This document shows, piece after piece, positions 6,905 through 15,817 of a stretch of DNA of 53,564 nt; the first letter of the stretch is position 1; each line of letters begins with the position of its first letter. The notes beneath the pieces are model-generated. The model did no database searches. It was not told the DNA's origin and saw only the letters and a list, made by a program, of their open reading frames with translations. Made by a program: the position numbers and the translations under genes. This DNA is from Faecalicoccus sp. (GTDB lineage: Bacteria > Bacillota_I > Bacilli_A > Erysipelotrichales > Erysipelotrichaceae), in assembly GCA_017941505.1 (NCBI GenBank), contig JAGAWH010000185.1:1-53564 (forward strand), in the 5' to 3' direction.

Positions 6905-9316
6905 ATGGAAAATCGTGAACATTTCGGAAGCTTAACTGAAAGAATGCAGGCTTATCGTGAAAGCGTACTGGATAAGAAACCATATATTGATGCCCAGCGT
7001 GCACTGCTGGCAACGGAGGCATATCGTGAACATCTTGAACAGCCGGCAGTAATGCGCCGTGCCTTGATGGTAAAAAATATTTTGGAAAAGATGCACATCT
7101 ACATTGAAGATGAAACCATTCTGGTAGGAAACCAGGCATCTTCCAATAAGGATGCTCCGATTTTTCCTGAATATACATTAAAGTTTGTCATTGATGAATT
7201 GGATCTGTTTGAAAAAAGAGACGGAGATGTTTTCTACATTACCGGAGAAACAAAACAACAGCTTCGTGAAATTGCTCCTTTCTGGGAAAAGATCTGCTTA
7301 AGAGCGAAAGGAGAAGCTTTGATTCCGGAAGAGATGAAACCATATATGGATACCGGTTTCTTTGGTATGGAAGGTAAGTTAAATGCCGGAGACGCTCATA
7401 TCGCAGTGGACTATGCCAATGTATTGAAAGTTGGTTTGAAAGATTATGAAAGAAGAGCCAGAGAATATAAGGATAACCTGGATTTAACCGATCCGGAATC
7501 GATCTCAAAATACCAATTCTATAAGGCGGTACTTATTGTCATTGAAGCGGTAAAAAACTTTGCCCACAGATATGCCGAGCTGGCTCGAGAAAAAGCACAG
7601 AGTGCAGATACCCTTCGCCGCATTGAATTGTTAAAGATCGCGGATATCTGTGATCGAGTACCGTATGAACCGGCTAACTCATTCCATGAAGCAGTTCAAT
7701 CCACCTGGTTTATTCAATTGATTTTACAGATTGAATCAAACGGACATTCTTTATCTTACGGTCGTTTTGACCAATATGTATATCCATATTTCAAGAAGGA
7801 TATGGAAGAAAATAAAATTACGGAAGAAGAAGCTGTTGAGTTACTTACAAACTTATGGATCAAAACATTAACCATTAATAAGGTTCGCTCTCAGGCACAT
7901 ACTTTCTCTTCGGCAGGAAGCCCGATGTACCAAAACGTTACTGTAGGAGGCCAGACTCCGGATGGTAAAGATGCAGTAAACCGCTTATCCTTCCTGGTAT
8001 TGAAATCAGTTGGACAGACTCGTCTGCCGCAGCCAAACCTAACGGTTCGCTATCATCGAAACATCAACCAGGCATTTATGGATGAAGCATTAGAAGTATT
8101 AAAACTGGGAACCGGTATGCCGGCTTTCAACAGCGATGAAGTGATTATTCCTTCCTTTATCGAAAAGGGCGTCAAGAAAGAAGATGCTTATAATTATTCC
8201 GCTGTTGGATGTGTTGAAACAGCAGTTCCGGGCAAATGGGGATATCGCTGCACCGGTATGAGCTATCTAAACTTCCCAAGAGTATTGATCGCAATCATGA
8301 ACAACGGAATCGATATGACTTCCGGTGTCCGCTTTGTAACGGATAGAGGAAACTTTAGAGATATGGAATCCTTTGAGCAGTTAATGGAAGCCTGGGATAA
8401 GGGTATCCGTGAAATGACAAGGGCAAGCGTTGTGATTGAAAACGCAGTGGATATTGCCAGCGAAAAAGAAGTACCGGATATTTTATGTTCTACCTTAACA
8501 CAGGATTGTTTAGGCAGAGGCAAGACCATCAAGGAAGGCGGAGCTATCTATGATTATATCTCCGGCTTACAGGTAGGAATTGCGGATATGGCAGACAGTT
8601 TAGCTGCAATTAAAAAGCTGGTATTTGATGATCATAAGCTGACTCAGGATGAATTGATGACAGCTTTAGAAACTGACTTTGCGGGTGAAAATGGCGAAAG
8701 AATTCGTCATATGTTAATAAACGATGCCCCGAAATACGGTAACGATGATGACTATGCCGATCAGATGATTGTAGATGCCTACGCAAGCTATATTGATGAA
8801 ATGAAGAAATATCCAAACACAAGACACGGACGCGGACCGATTGGCGGCATCCGCTATGCAGGTACTTCTTCTATCTCGGCCAATGTGGGACAGGGATTTG
8901 GTACCATGGCAACTCCAAACGGACGCCATGCCCATGATCCGCTGGCAGAAGGTTGTTCTCCGGCCCATTCGATGGACAAACACGGACCGACTGCCGTATT
9001 TAAATCGGTATCGAAATTGCCGACACATGAGATTACCGGTGGTGTTTTATTAAACCAGAAAGTAACACCGGCTATGTTGTCAACCGAAGAAAACACAAAG
9101 AAATTAGAGATGATCATCCGAACCTTCTTCAATCGTTTAGAAGGATATCATGTTCAATATAATGTAGTAGATAAGGCTACCTTATTAGATGCTCAGGCAC
9201 ATCCTGAAAAGCACAAAGACTTAATTGTACGTGTTGCGGGATACAGTGCATTCTTCAATGTACTGTCTAAGGCAACCCAGGACGATATTATCGGAAGAAC
9301 AGAACAGGTACTATAG
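6905..9316 (+). CDS. Glycyl-radical enzyme, PflD/YbiW type
   Basis: 803 residues with the two family hallmarks: active-site cysteine C436 in AVGCVETAVPGKWGYRC and glycyl-radical residue G779 in RVAGYSAFF. The single Cys followed by Val-Glu (E438) is the dehydratase/lyase arrangement, not the adjacent Cys-Cys of pyruvate formate-lyase, so automatic 'formate acetyltransferase' labels would be wrong. The CVETAVPGKWGYRCTGM stretch is that of PflD/YbiW. From memory, that group was reported to open 1,5-anhydrohexitol 6-phosphates to 1-deoxyfructose 6-phosphate, which an FSA-type aldolase cleaves; the gene directly downstream is such an aldolase. Substrate assignment is inference. Ribosome site AAGGAG precedes the ATG. 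Confidence 0.9.
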   Translation: MENREHFGSLTERMQAYRESVLDKKPYIDAQRALLATEAYREHLEQPAVMRRALMVKNILEKMHIYIEDETILVGNQASSNKDAPIFPEYTLKFVIDELDLFEKRDGDVFYITGETKQQLREIAPFWEKICLRAKGEALIPEEMKPYMDTGFFGMEGKLNAGDAHIAVDYANVLKVGLKDYERRAREYKDNLDLTDPESISKYQFYKAVLIVIEAVKNFAHRYAELAREKAQSADTLRRIELLKIADICDRVPYEPANSFHEAVQSTWFIQLILQIESNGHSLSYGRFDQYVYPYFKKDMEENKITEEEAVELLTNLWIKTLTINKVRSQAHTFSSAGSPMYQNVTVGGQTPDGKDAVNRLSFLVLKSVGQTRLPQPNLTVRYHRNINQAFMDEALEVLKLGTGMPAFNSDEVIIPSFIEKGVKKEDAYNYSAVGCVETAVPGKWGYRCTGMSYLNFPRVLIAIMNNGIDMTSGVRFVTDRGNFRDMESFEQLMEAWDKGIREMTRASVVIENAVDIASEKEVPDILCSTLTQDCLGRGKTIKEGGAIYDYISGLQVGIADMADSLAAIKKLVFDDHKLTQDELMTALETDFAGENGERIRHMLINDAPKYGNDDDYADQMIVDAYASYIDEMKKYPNTRHGRGPIGGIRYAGTSSISANVGQGFGTMATPNGRHAHDPLAEGCSPAHSMDKHGPTAVFKSVSKLPTHEITGGVLLNQKVTPAMLSTEENTKKLEMIIRTFFNRLEGYHVQYNVVDKATLLDAQAHPEKHKDLIVRVAGYSAFFNVLSKATQDDIIGRTEQVL

Positions 9317-9328
9317 GAGGAAAGAAAA

Positions 9329-10006
9329 ATGAAGTTATGTATCGATCATGCAGATGTTAACGCAATTCGCAGAATTTATGAGTATTATCCAATTGATGGT
9401 GTTTCTACCAATCCTACGATTTTGGCAAAAAGCGGCAGAGAGCCTTATGAAGTATTAAAGGAAATCCGCGAGATTATCGGTGATGATGGCGAATTGTTTG
9501 TACAGGTTGTTGCGGACAGGGCAGAAGGTATGGTAGAAGATGCATATCGTATCATTAAGGAAACCGGTAAAAACACATTGGTAAAGATTCCGTGTGTACC
9601 GGAAGGCTTTAAAGCAATGAAAGAGTTGAAAAAGGTAGGTATCCGCTTTATCGGCACTGCCATTTATACTCCGATGCAGGCTTTTATTGCCGCAAAGTGT
9701 GGGGCTGAGTATGTCGCTCCTTATGTAAACCGCATTGATAATATGGGCTTTGACGGTGTACAGGTTTCTAAAGATATTCATGATATTATGGTCAACAACA
9801 ATCTGAACTGTGGCTTACTTGCGGCAAGCTTTAAAAATTCCCAACAGGTATTAGAGCTGGCAAAATATGGTGTAAAAGCAGCTACGGTCGCTCCGGATGT
9901 GATCGATGGACTTGTAAAGAATCCGGCCATTGATGCAGCTGTAGCACAGTTCACAAAGGATTTTGAAGGCTTAGTCGGCACCGGCAAAACCATGAAAGAT
10001 TGTTAA
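9329..10006 (+). CDS. Fructose-6-phosphate aldolase-like (transaldolase family, FSA/TalC)
   Basis: 225 residues forming a single TIM-barrel domain of the short transaldolase subfamily. The Schiff-base lysine is K86 (TLVKIP), and STNPT and GTAIYTPMQA are family motifs. It starts 12 bp after the glycyl-radical enzyme with AGGAGG, so the two are co-transcribed and probably consecutive steps: ring opening to a 1-deoxyketose phosphate, then retro-aldol cleavage to glyceraldehyde 3-phosphate and a three-carbon ketone. A pentose-phosphate transaldolase role is less likely in this context. Confidence 0.88.
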   Translation: MKLCIDHADVNAIRRIYEYYPIDGVSTNPTILAKSGREPYEVLKEIREIIGDDGELFVQVVADRAEGMVEDAYRIIKETGKNTLVKIPCVPEGFKAMKELKKVGIRFIGTAIYTPMQAFIAAKCGAEYVAPYVNRIDNMGFDGVQVSKDIHDIMVNNNLNCGLLAASFKNSQQVLELAKYGVKAATVAPDVIDGLVKNPAIDAAVAQFTKDFEGLVGTGKTMKDC

Positions 10007-10036
10007 GCAGAGATACTTTGTATCCTGCTTTTTTGT
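10005..10036 (+). terminator. Intrinsic terminator of the glycyl-radical operon
   Basis: AAGCAG/CTGCTT (10005-10010, 10025-10030) with inner GATAC/GTATC, followed by a T run. Confidence 0.85.
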
Positions 10037-10078
10037 ATCTTAAACATGATAAGATAAAGATAAGAAAAGGATGGTATT

Positions 10079-11695
10079 ATGCATAAACAAGATATCGTAT
10101 ACATTACAGGACATCAAAATCCCGATACGGATTCGATTGCTTCTGCCATTGCCTACGCCTATTTAAAAAACAAAATGGGAATGCATGCGGTTGCATGTCG
10201 ATTGGGTAATCTTAATAAAGAGACAGAGTATCTTTTAACCCGCTTTGGCTTTGAGACACCGATGTTACTAAAGGACGCAAGAATTACCCTTGCTGATCTT
10301 GTGATCGATGAGCCATATGCGATAACTCCGTATACAACAGTACGGGAAGCCATTCAATTGATGGAAAAGTACAATCGACCGTCCTTTGCGGTTTTAAATG
10401 AGGATCATACCCTGGCCGGGTATGTATCCAAAAGTGATCTGGCCAATATCGGTTTGGGAGATACCGCTGCTGAAATTGAATTATTGAGGCATACCTCAGT
10501 GGATGAAATTGCCCGGGCCATCGATGGGGCCATCGTATATACAGATGAGTACTGCCATTATGATGGCAGAACTTCAATTGTAGCGTTAAACCAATATAAG
10601 GTTGCGAATTATTCTGTAGAAAATCGCATCGTAATTGTAGGAAATGATGCTGATGCCCAGAAAGAACTGATTAAAAAAGGAGCCGGAATGTTGATTGTGG
10701 TATGGAGTGATACAATTGATGATTCTGTGTGTGAGCTCGCAAAAAAGTACCACTGTCCTTTGATTATATCCGGGCATGGGGCAATGAATACCAGCCGTTA
10801 TTTATTTTTAGCACCGCCGGTGCGTCTTATCATGACTAAGGAGGTTGTTTCTTTTAAAGATTCTGAGTTCGTGGAAGATGCAGGAGCTAAGATGCTTAAA
10901 ACCAGATATCGCAGCTATCCGGTGCTGGATGAAAAGAAAAGGCTGATTGGATATGTATCCAGGTTCCATATCCTCCATGAAAATAATAAGAAAATTATTT
11001 TAGTGGATCATAATGAATTTTCTCAATCGGTAAAAAATATCGATAAAGCATTGATTCTAGAAGTGGTTGATCATCATCGAATCAACGATTTTGCGACAAG
11101 CCAGCCTATTTCTTTCAGAAATGAAATCATTGGATCCTGTGCTACCATCATTGCGACCATATTTAAAGAAAATCAAATTGAAATCCCATCAAACTTAGCC
11201 GGTTTACTTCTGGGGGCTATTCTTTCAGATACATTGATTTTCCAGTCACCGACTACGACAAAAAAAGATATTGAAGTAGCACATCAATTGTCAAAAACAG
11301 CGGGTTTAGATATCGATGTGTTCGCAAAGGAGATGTTTTCAAAGTCTGCTTCAAGTGAGAAGCAGACCATCTATGAAATGTTGATACAGGATATCAAGTA
11401 TTTTGATCTTAACGGTACGAAGACGATGATTTCCCAAATCATTGTTCCGTCGATTGAATCAATCTCAAAAAGGGAAAGTGAAATCTACCATGATATGGAG
11501 ATATTGAATGATCAAAAAGAATTGGATTTATTGGTGGTATGCTTCACTTCTGTGATTGAAAATGGATCTGTTTTCTATATCGTTGGAGATGGAGCTAATA
11601 AGGTGAGCGATGTATTCCAAAACGGAGTAATTCAAAAAGGAATTGTCTCCCGAAAAAAACAGATGGTTCCGATGTTGATGGAAGCTCTAGGTTAG
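10079..11695 (+). CDS. ppaC: Manganese-dependent inorganic pyrophosphatase with CBS-DRTGG regulatory insert (family II)
   Basis: 538 residues, against about 310 for plain family II pyrophosphatases; the excess is an inserted pair of CBS domains with a DRTGG domain between them (about 65-300). Catalytic metal motifs are GHQNPDTDS (H12, D16, D18) and DHH at 331-333, with a C-terminal DHHA2 domain. It hydrolyses cytoplasmic pyrophosphate. CBS forms in clostridia are controlled by adenine nucleotides, which is likely here too. Monocistronic, with ribosome site AAAAGG and a terminator directly behind. Confidence 0.92.
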   Translation: MHKQDIVYITGHQNPDTDSIASAIAYAYLKNKMGMHAVACRLGNLNKETEYLLTRFGFETPMLLKDARITLADLVIDEPYAITPYTTVREAIQLMEKYNRPSFAVLNEDHTLAGYVSKSDLANIGLGDTAAEIELLRHTSVDEIARAIDGAIVYTDEYCHYDGRTSIVALNQYKVANYSVENRIVIVGNDADAQKELIKKGAGMLIVVWSDTIDDSVCELAKKYHCPLIISGHGAMNTSRYLFLAPPVRLIMTKEVVSFKDSEFVEDAGAKMLKTRYRSYPVLDEKKRLIGYVSRFHILHENNKKIILVDHNEFSQSVKNIDKALILEVVDHHRINDFATSQPISFRNEIIGSCATIIATIFKENQIEIPSNLAGLLLGAILSDTLIFQSPTTTKKDIEVAHQLSKTAGLDIDVFAKEMFSKSASSEKQTIYEMLIQDIKYFDLNGTKTMISQIIVPSIESISKRESEIYHDMEILNDQKELDLLVVCFTSVIENGSVFYIVGDGANKVSDVFQNGVIQKGIVSRKKQMVPMLMEALG

Positions 11696-11698
11696 AAA

Positions 11699-11727
11699 GG
11701 TACAATTTTATATTGTATCTTTTTTTA
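11699..11727 (+). terminator. Intrinsic terminator of the pyrophosphatase gene
   Basis: GGTACAAT (11699-11706) pairs with ATTGTATC (11712-11719), then seven T. Confidence 0.8.
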
Positions 11728-11740
11728 TAGTGCTTCAAAT

Positions 11741-11769
11741 TTGACATATACCCCCCTAGGGTATATATT
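11741..11769 (+). promoter_or_regulatory. Copper-responsive promoter with CsoR operator between -35 and -10
   Basis: TTGACA (11741-11746), 17-bp spacer and TATATT (11764-11769). The spacer is filled by a palindrome, ATATACCC (11746-11753), CCCTA, GGGTATAT (11759-11766), which matches the GC-centred, AT-flanked dyad of CsoR operators. CsoR binding would block RNA polymerase directly until Cu(I) releases it. Confidence 0.85.
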
Positions 11770-11786
11770 TGTTACGAGGTGAGAAC

Positions 11787-12077
11787 ATGACAGACGTTCA
11801 TTATAAACATAAGCCAAGAAGCGATGAAGAAGTAAAACAGCTTAAAAATCGAATTCATCGTATTACCGGACAGTTAAACGGTATTGAAAAGATGTTAGAT
11901 GAAAACCGTTATTGCGGGGATATTTTGATTCAGATTGCAGCTGTAGAAAAAGCCTTGGAGTCATTTGGATATATTGTCTTGTCTAATCATCTGAAAACCT
12001 GTGTAACACAGGATGTACTGGATGGAAAGAATGAGACCATGGATGAAGTCATGGATATGATAAAGAAGTTAAAGTAG
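11787..12077 (+). CDS. csoR: CsoR-type copper-sensing repressor
   Basis: 96 residues, all-alpha CsoR/RcnR family. Cu(I) ligand residues are visible as C in NRYCGDIL, H in SNHLKTC and the C that follows (Cys-His-Cys). The start at 11787 is preceded by GAGGTGAG; a TTG at 11769 is possible but would overlap the -10. The gene ends 8 bp before copA, forming a two-gene copper operon under the operator described above. Confidence 0.93.
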   Translation: MTDVHYKHKPRSDEEVKQLKNRIHRITGQLNGIEKMLDENRYCGDILIQIAAVEKALESFGYIVLSNHLKTCVTQDVLDGKNETMDEVMDMIKKLK

Positions 12078-12085
12078 GTGATAAA

Positions 12086-15067
12086 ATGCAGGAAACATTT
12101 AATGTGACAGGGATGACCTGTGCTGCCTGCCAGGCCAATGTCACTAAAGCTGTATCCAAAGTAAACGGAGTAAGTGCTGTAGATGTATCTTTATTGGGTA
12201 ATTCTATGAAGGTAGATTATGACCCGGATACGGTAGACCCTGATACCATCTGTCAGGCAGTATCTAATATTGGATATGGGGCTTTCTTAAAAGGGGCCAA
12301 TAAAACGGAGAAAAACAGCTTGCGAAGTGAATGGGAGAGCCGTCAAAAGGAAGCGGAACTCCAGCAGAAGGCTGCCAGAAAGCGTTTGATCTGGTCTATT
12401 GTTTTGATGATTCCGTTGATGTATATCGCAATGGGAGAAATGATGGGATTACCCATGATTCCTATTCTTGCGGGTATGGAAAATATGATGATCAATGTAT
12501 TGGTTCAGATTATCTTATCCACAATCATTATGATCATTCAGCGAAATTTCTACATTCACGGATTTAAGGCATTGATCAAAAGAGCACCGAATATGGATTC
12601 TTTAGTAGCGGTAGGATCATCGGCTTCTTATATATTCGCATGGGCAAATACGTTAGTCATGGCATATGCGCTTGGAAGAATGAATATGGAGATGGCACAC
12701 TCAGCTATGATGCGGGGCATGTATTTTGACTCGGCTGCGATGATTGTAGCTTTAGTCAGTGTTGGTAAATATCTGGAGTCCTTATCAAAGGCAAAGACCG
12801 GAGATGCGTTAAGCAAGTTAGTCGACTTAGCCCCAAAACAGGCGCATGTTATACGGAACGGCAATGAAATTACAGTCAACAGCGAAGATGTAACGAAAGG
12901 CGATATTGTTGTGATTCGTCCCGGTGAGAGCATTCCTGTTGATGGCAGGGTGATTGAAGGCGTAGGGTATCTTGATCAATCTGCCATTACCGGTGAGAGC
13001 CTGCCTGTTACTAAGCGGGCTGGGGATGAAGTGATTTCTGCCACGATCAATACCAACGGTACCTTCCGTTTTGAAGCGACCAAGGTTGGTGATGATACAA
13101 CGTTGGCGAAGATTATTCGTCTTGTCGATGATGCAGGTAACTCCAAAGCACCTATTGCCAGAGTTGCGGACATGGTTGCCGGCGTATTTGTACCGATTGT
13201 CATTGGGATTGCGGTGGCGACGCTGATTATATGGATGCTGACGGGGGCTGATTTTACCTTTGCCTTAACCTGCGCAATCAGTGTGCTGGTGGTTTCCTGT
13301 CCATGTGCTTTAGGTTTGGCAACACCGGTTGCGATTATGGTAGGAACCGGTAAGGCTGCCCAATATGGGATTTTAGTGAAAAATGCAGAGAGTTTAGAGA
13401 ATTTACAAAATATCGATACCATCGTATTAGATAAAACCGGAACGATCACAAAAGGTAAGATGTCGGTACAGGATGTACTTGCGTACGGTATAGATCAAAA
13501 TAAGCTGATTCAAATTGCAGGAGCACTGGAAGAAGGTTCTGCCCATCCGTTGGCACAGGCAATATCTGAGTACGCCAGGAAAAAATCAAATATCCGTTTA
13601 CATACAGAGCAATTTGAAGAGGTATCCGGAAAAGGAGTGAAGGCTTTGGTCGATGGCCAAATGGCTTATACCGGTAATCTTTCTTTTATGAAGGAGCTGG
13701 GTGTTGAGGTAACAGAATCTGTAAAAAAAGATATGGAGCAATTTGCCTCTCAAGGAAAAACACCGATATTATTTGCCGATGAATCAAAGGTCATTGGAAT
13801 GATGACGGTATCCGATACTGTTCGTGCCGCTTCTGCCAGGGCAATCCAGGAATTTAAGAAAAAAGGCATTCATACAGTCATGTTGACAGGCGACAATGCA
13901 CTTACTGCCAAAGCCATTGCCCAATCCGTAGGAATAGATGAAGTAATCAGTGAAGTACTTCCGGCCGATAAGGAATCAAAGGTACGTTCGCTTCAAAATG
14001 AAGGCCGAAAGGTGATGATGGTTGGCGACGGTATTAATGATGCACCGGCTTTGATGCGTGCCGATATCGGTGCTGCGATTGGTGCAGGAACGGATATTGC
14101 CATGGATTCTGCGGATATTATCCTGGTAAAGGATTCATTGATGGATGTAAATACGGCAATTGATCTTAGCCGTAAGGTCATCTCAAATATTCATATGAAT
14201 TTATTCTGGGCTTTCTTCTATAATGTGATTGGTATTCCTATCGCAGCCGGATTATTTTATCCGATATTCGGCTGGCAGATGTCGCCGATGTTTGGGGCAG
14301 CCGCAATGTCTTTAAGCTCCGTATGTGTTTGCACGAACGCATTGCGCTTACGCTGGTTTAAGCCGGAAGTTACAGTAAATGAGGAAGTAGAAGAAGACCC
14401 GGTTATTGAAGAAAAAACTGCGCCTGAGATTATTTCCGAATACCAAATCGAAGGAATGATGTGTGAACATTGCGTTGCCCGGGTAAAAAAGGCATTGGAA
14501 TCCATTGACGGAGTTATAAAGGCGGATGTATCTTTGGATAATAACGAAGCCGTCGTTCATTCTACCTGTGAGATTGATAAATCGACTGTTCAGAAAGCTG
14601 TAGAAGATGCCGGATATGTTTTGGTAGATGACACTCCTGTTCAAAAAACGGTTGTGGTGGAAGGAATGATGTGCGAACATTGCGTGAATCGGGTGAAAAC
14701 GGCACTGGAAAAGGTAGAAGGCGTAAAGGAAGCGGATGTTCATTTAGAGGATGGAGTTGTGAACCTTCTTCTTACAAAGCCTGTGGAAGATAAGGTTTTA
14801 AAGCAGGTAGTAGAAGATGCCGGATATACAATGACAGAAAAGGAGGAAGAAAAAATGTCAGAAAAAGTAATGGTTGTTGAAGGGATGATGTGCAAAAACT
14901 GCGCAGCCCATGTAAAGAAAGCTTTAGAAGGTGTGGATGGTGTAAATGAAGCAACGATTGATCTAGATGCCAAAAAAGCACAGATTAAGCTTTCAAAAGA
15001 TGTAGCGGAAGCAGATTTATTTAAGGCAGTAGAAGAAGCCGGATATAAACCGGTATCGATTGAATAG
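12086..15067 (+). CDS. copA: Copper-exporting P1B-type ATPase with three extra C-terminal metal-binding domains
   Basis: 993 residues. One N-terminal heavy-metal domain (MTCAACQ) precedes eight membrane helices, an actuator domain with TGES, the CPC motif C405-P-C407, the phosphorylated D449 (DKTGT), and the C-terminal Cu(I)-class signatures FYN and MSLSS in the last helices. Beyond the last helix (from about residue 790) come three further heavy-metal domains with GMMCEHC, GMMCEHC and GMMCKNC. CopA normally carries such domains at the N-terminus, so the C-terminal triple is unusual. The linker before the last domain (KEEEKMSE) is encoded by AAAGGAGGAAGAAAAAATG, a full ribosome site and start; see the nested feature. 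It exports Cu(I) across the cytoplasmic membrane. Confidence 0.93.
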   Translation: MQETFNVTGMTCAACQANVTKAVSKVNGVSAVDVSLLGNSMKVDYDPDTVDPDTICQAVSNIGYGAFLKGANKTEKNSLRSEWESRQKEAELQQKAARKRLIWSIVLMIPLMYIAMGEMMGLPMIPILAGMENMMINVLVQIILSTIIMIIQRNFYIHGFKALIKRAPNMDSLVAVGSSASYIFAWANTLVMAYALGRMNMEMAHSAMMRGMYFDSAAMIVALVSVGKYLESLSKAKTGDALSKLVDLAPKQAHVIRNGNEITVNSEDVTKGDIVVIRPGESIPVDGRVIEGVGYLDQSAITGESLPVTKRAGDEVISATINTNGTFRFEATKVGDDTTLAKIIRLVDDAGNSKAPIARVADMVAGVFVPIVIGIAVATLIIWMLTGADFTFALTCAISVLVVSCPCALGLATPVAIMVGTGKAAQYGILVKNAESLENLQNIDTIVLDKTGTITKGKMSVQDVLAYGIDQNKLIQIAGALEEGSAHPLAQAISEYARKKSNIRLHTEQFEEVSGKGVKALVDGQMAYTGNLSFMKELGVEVTESVKKDMEQFASQGKTPILFADESKVIGMMTVSDTVRAASARAIQEFKKKGIHTVMLTGDNALTAKAIAQSVGIDEVISEVLPADKESKVRSLQNEGRKVMMVGDGINDAPALMRADIGAAIGAGTDIAMDSADIILVKDSLMDVNTAIDLSRKVISNIHMNLFWAFFYNVIGIPIAAGLFYPIFGWQMSPMFGAAAMSLSSVCVCTNALRLRWFKPEVTVNEEVEEDPVIEEKTAPEIISEYQIEGMMCEHCVARVKKALESIDGVIKADVSLDNNEAVVHSTCEIDKSTVQKAVEDAGYVLVDDTPVQKTVVVEGMMCEHCVNRVKTALEKVEGVKEADVHLEDGVVNLLLTKPVEDKVLKQVVEDAGYTMTEKEEEKMSEKVMVVEGMMCKNCAAHVKKALEGVDGVNEATIDLDAKKAQIKLSKDVAEADLFKAVEEAGYKPVSIE
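14855..15067 (+). CDS. Possible internally initiated CopZ-like copper chaperone (last domain of CopA)
   Basis: AGGAGG at 14841-14846, eight bases before an in-frame ATG at 14855 (residue 924 of CopA), would give a free 70-residue heavy-metal domain with metal motif MMCKNC, the size and fold of CopZ. The simplest history is a separate copZ fused to copA by loss of a stop codon with its ribosome site kept as linker. Whether it is still used cannot be told from sequence. Confidence 0.45.
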   Translation: MSEKVMVVEGMMCKNCAAHVKKALEGVDGVNEATIDLDAKKAQIKLSKDVAEADLFKAVEEAGYKPVSIE

Positions 15068-15096
15068 GCGGTGATTTTACCGCTTTTTCTTTTTTT
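15068..15096 (+). terminator. Intrinsic terminator of the copper operon
   Basis: GCGGT (15068-15072), six-base loop, ACCGC (15079-15083), then a T-rich run directly behind the copA stop codon. Confidence 0.85.
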
Positions 15097-15172
15097 GTGA
15101 AACTTAATAAAGTATAATGTAGAAAAGGGCACATATAATACCTATATTCAAGGCGTAAAAGGAGATGAAAAA

Positions 15173-15817
15173 ATGCGTAAATTATTTTATTCTATTTTAA
15201 GTGCAGCCTTGGTTTTGACAATGGCAGGCTGCGGTGCCAGCATTGAAGAGCAGACTGAGCAGATTGAACAGACTGTAACAAGTTATTTCAATGACATCCA
15301 GGAAGGAGCCTACTCAGATGCAGCCCAATTTACTGATGTTGATATTGTAGATGAGCTTGACTATGGAAAGATGACAGAAACAATTGACCAATCCATTCAT
15401 GCTCTGGGTCTTGATGCGGAGACAGAAGCACAATTAACCGAATCTGTTCATTCTACAGTCGGAAAAGCGATTGATTCCTATAAAATTGATAATGTGACAA
15501 TCGAAGGCGATACAGCTGTTGTAGATTTGACAGTAACCGGTGTTGATCCGGAAAATTTGGATGAATTGGTATCAAAGCTTGTGAAAAACTATATGAGCAC
15601 AATTGGCGAATATCTGACAAGTAATTATGAGCAGCTGTTCGGTGCCCTGACAGGCAAAGGCGATAAGACTATGGAAGATATGGTCAATGACTTTAACAAT
15701 GAATTGCAGACAACTTTCCAGGAAACTACCCGCAAAACATATAAGCTGAAAGTAGAATTGAAACTGGAAGGCGACCAGTGGAAGATTGTTTCAATTAAGA
15801 AGGTTGCAGAAGAATGA
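15173..15817 (+). CDS. Lipoprotein of unknown function, paralogue 1
   Basis: 214 residues with a lipoprotein signal peptide: MRK, a hydrophobic stretch and lipobox MAGC with C20 as lipidation site. The mature part is acidic and mixed alpha/beta, ending in a strand-rich KTYKLKVELKLEGDQWKIV typical of small extracytoplasmic NTF2/cystatin-like domains. No function is recognised. It overlaps the next gene by four bases (ATGA) and shares with it the layout of N-terminal region, Thr-Val-containing middle and 'DQWKI' end, so the two arose by duplication and are co-translated. AAGGAG precedes the ATG; a TATAAT lies at 15113-15118. Confidence 0.8.
   Translation: MRKLFYSILSAALVLTMAGCGASIEEQTEQIEQTVTSYFNDIQEGAYSDAAQFTDVDIVDELDYGKMTETIDQSIHALGLDAETEAQLTESVHSTVGKAIDSYKIDNVTIEGDTAVVDLTVTGVDPENLDELVSKLVKNYMSTIGEYLTSNYEQLFGALTGKGDKTMEDMVNDFNNELQTTFQETTRKTYKLKVELKLEGDQWKIVSIKKVAEE

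Noticed and set aside
8610..9132. Antisense open frames across the glycyl-radical enzyme gene
   Set aside because: Compositional shadows of a strongly conserved gene, without ribosome sites or recognisable products.
6905..9316. Naming the enzyme pyruvate formate-lyase
   Set aside because: Pyruvate formate-lyase has two adjacent active-site cysteines; this protein has Cys-Val-Glu as in dehydratase-type members.
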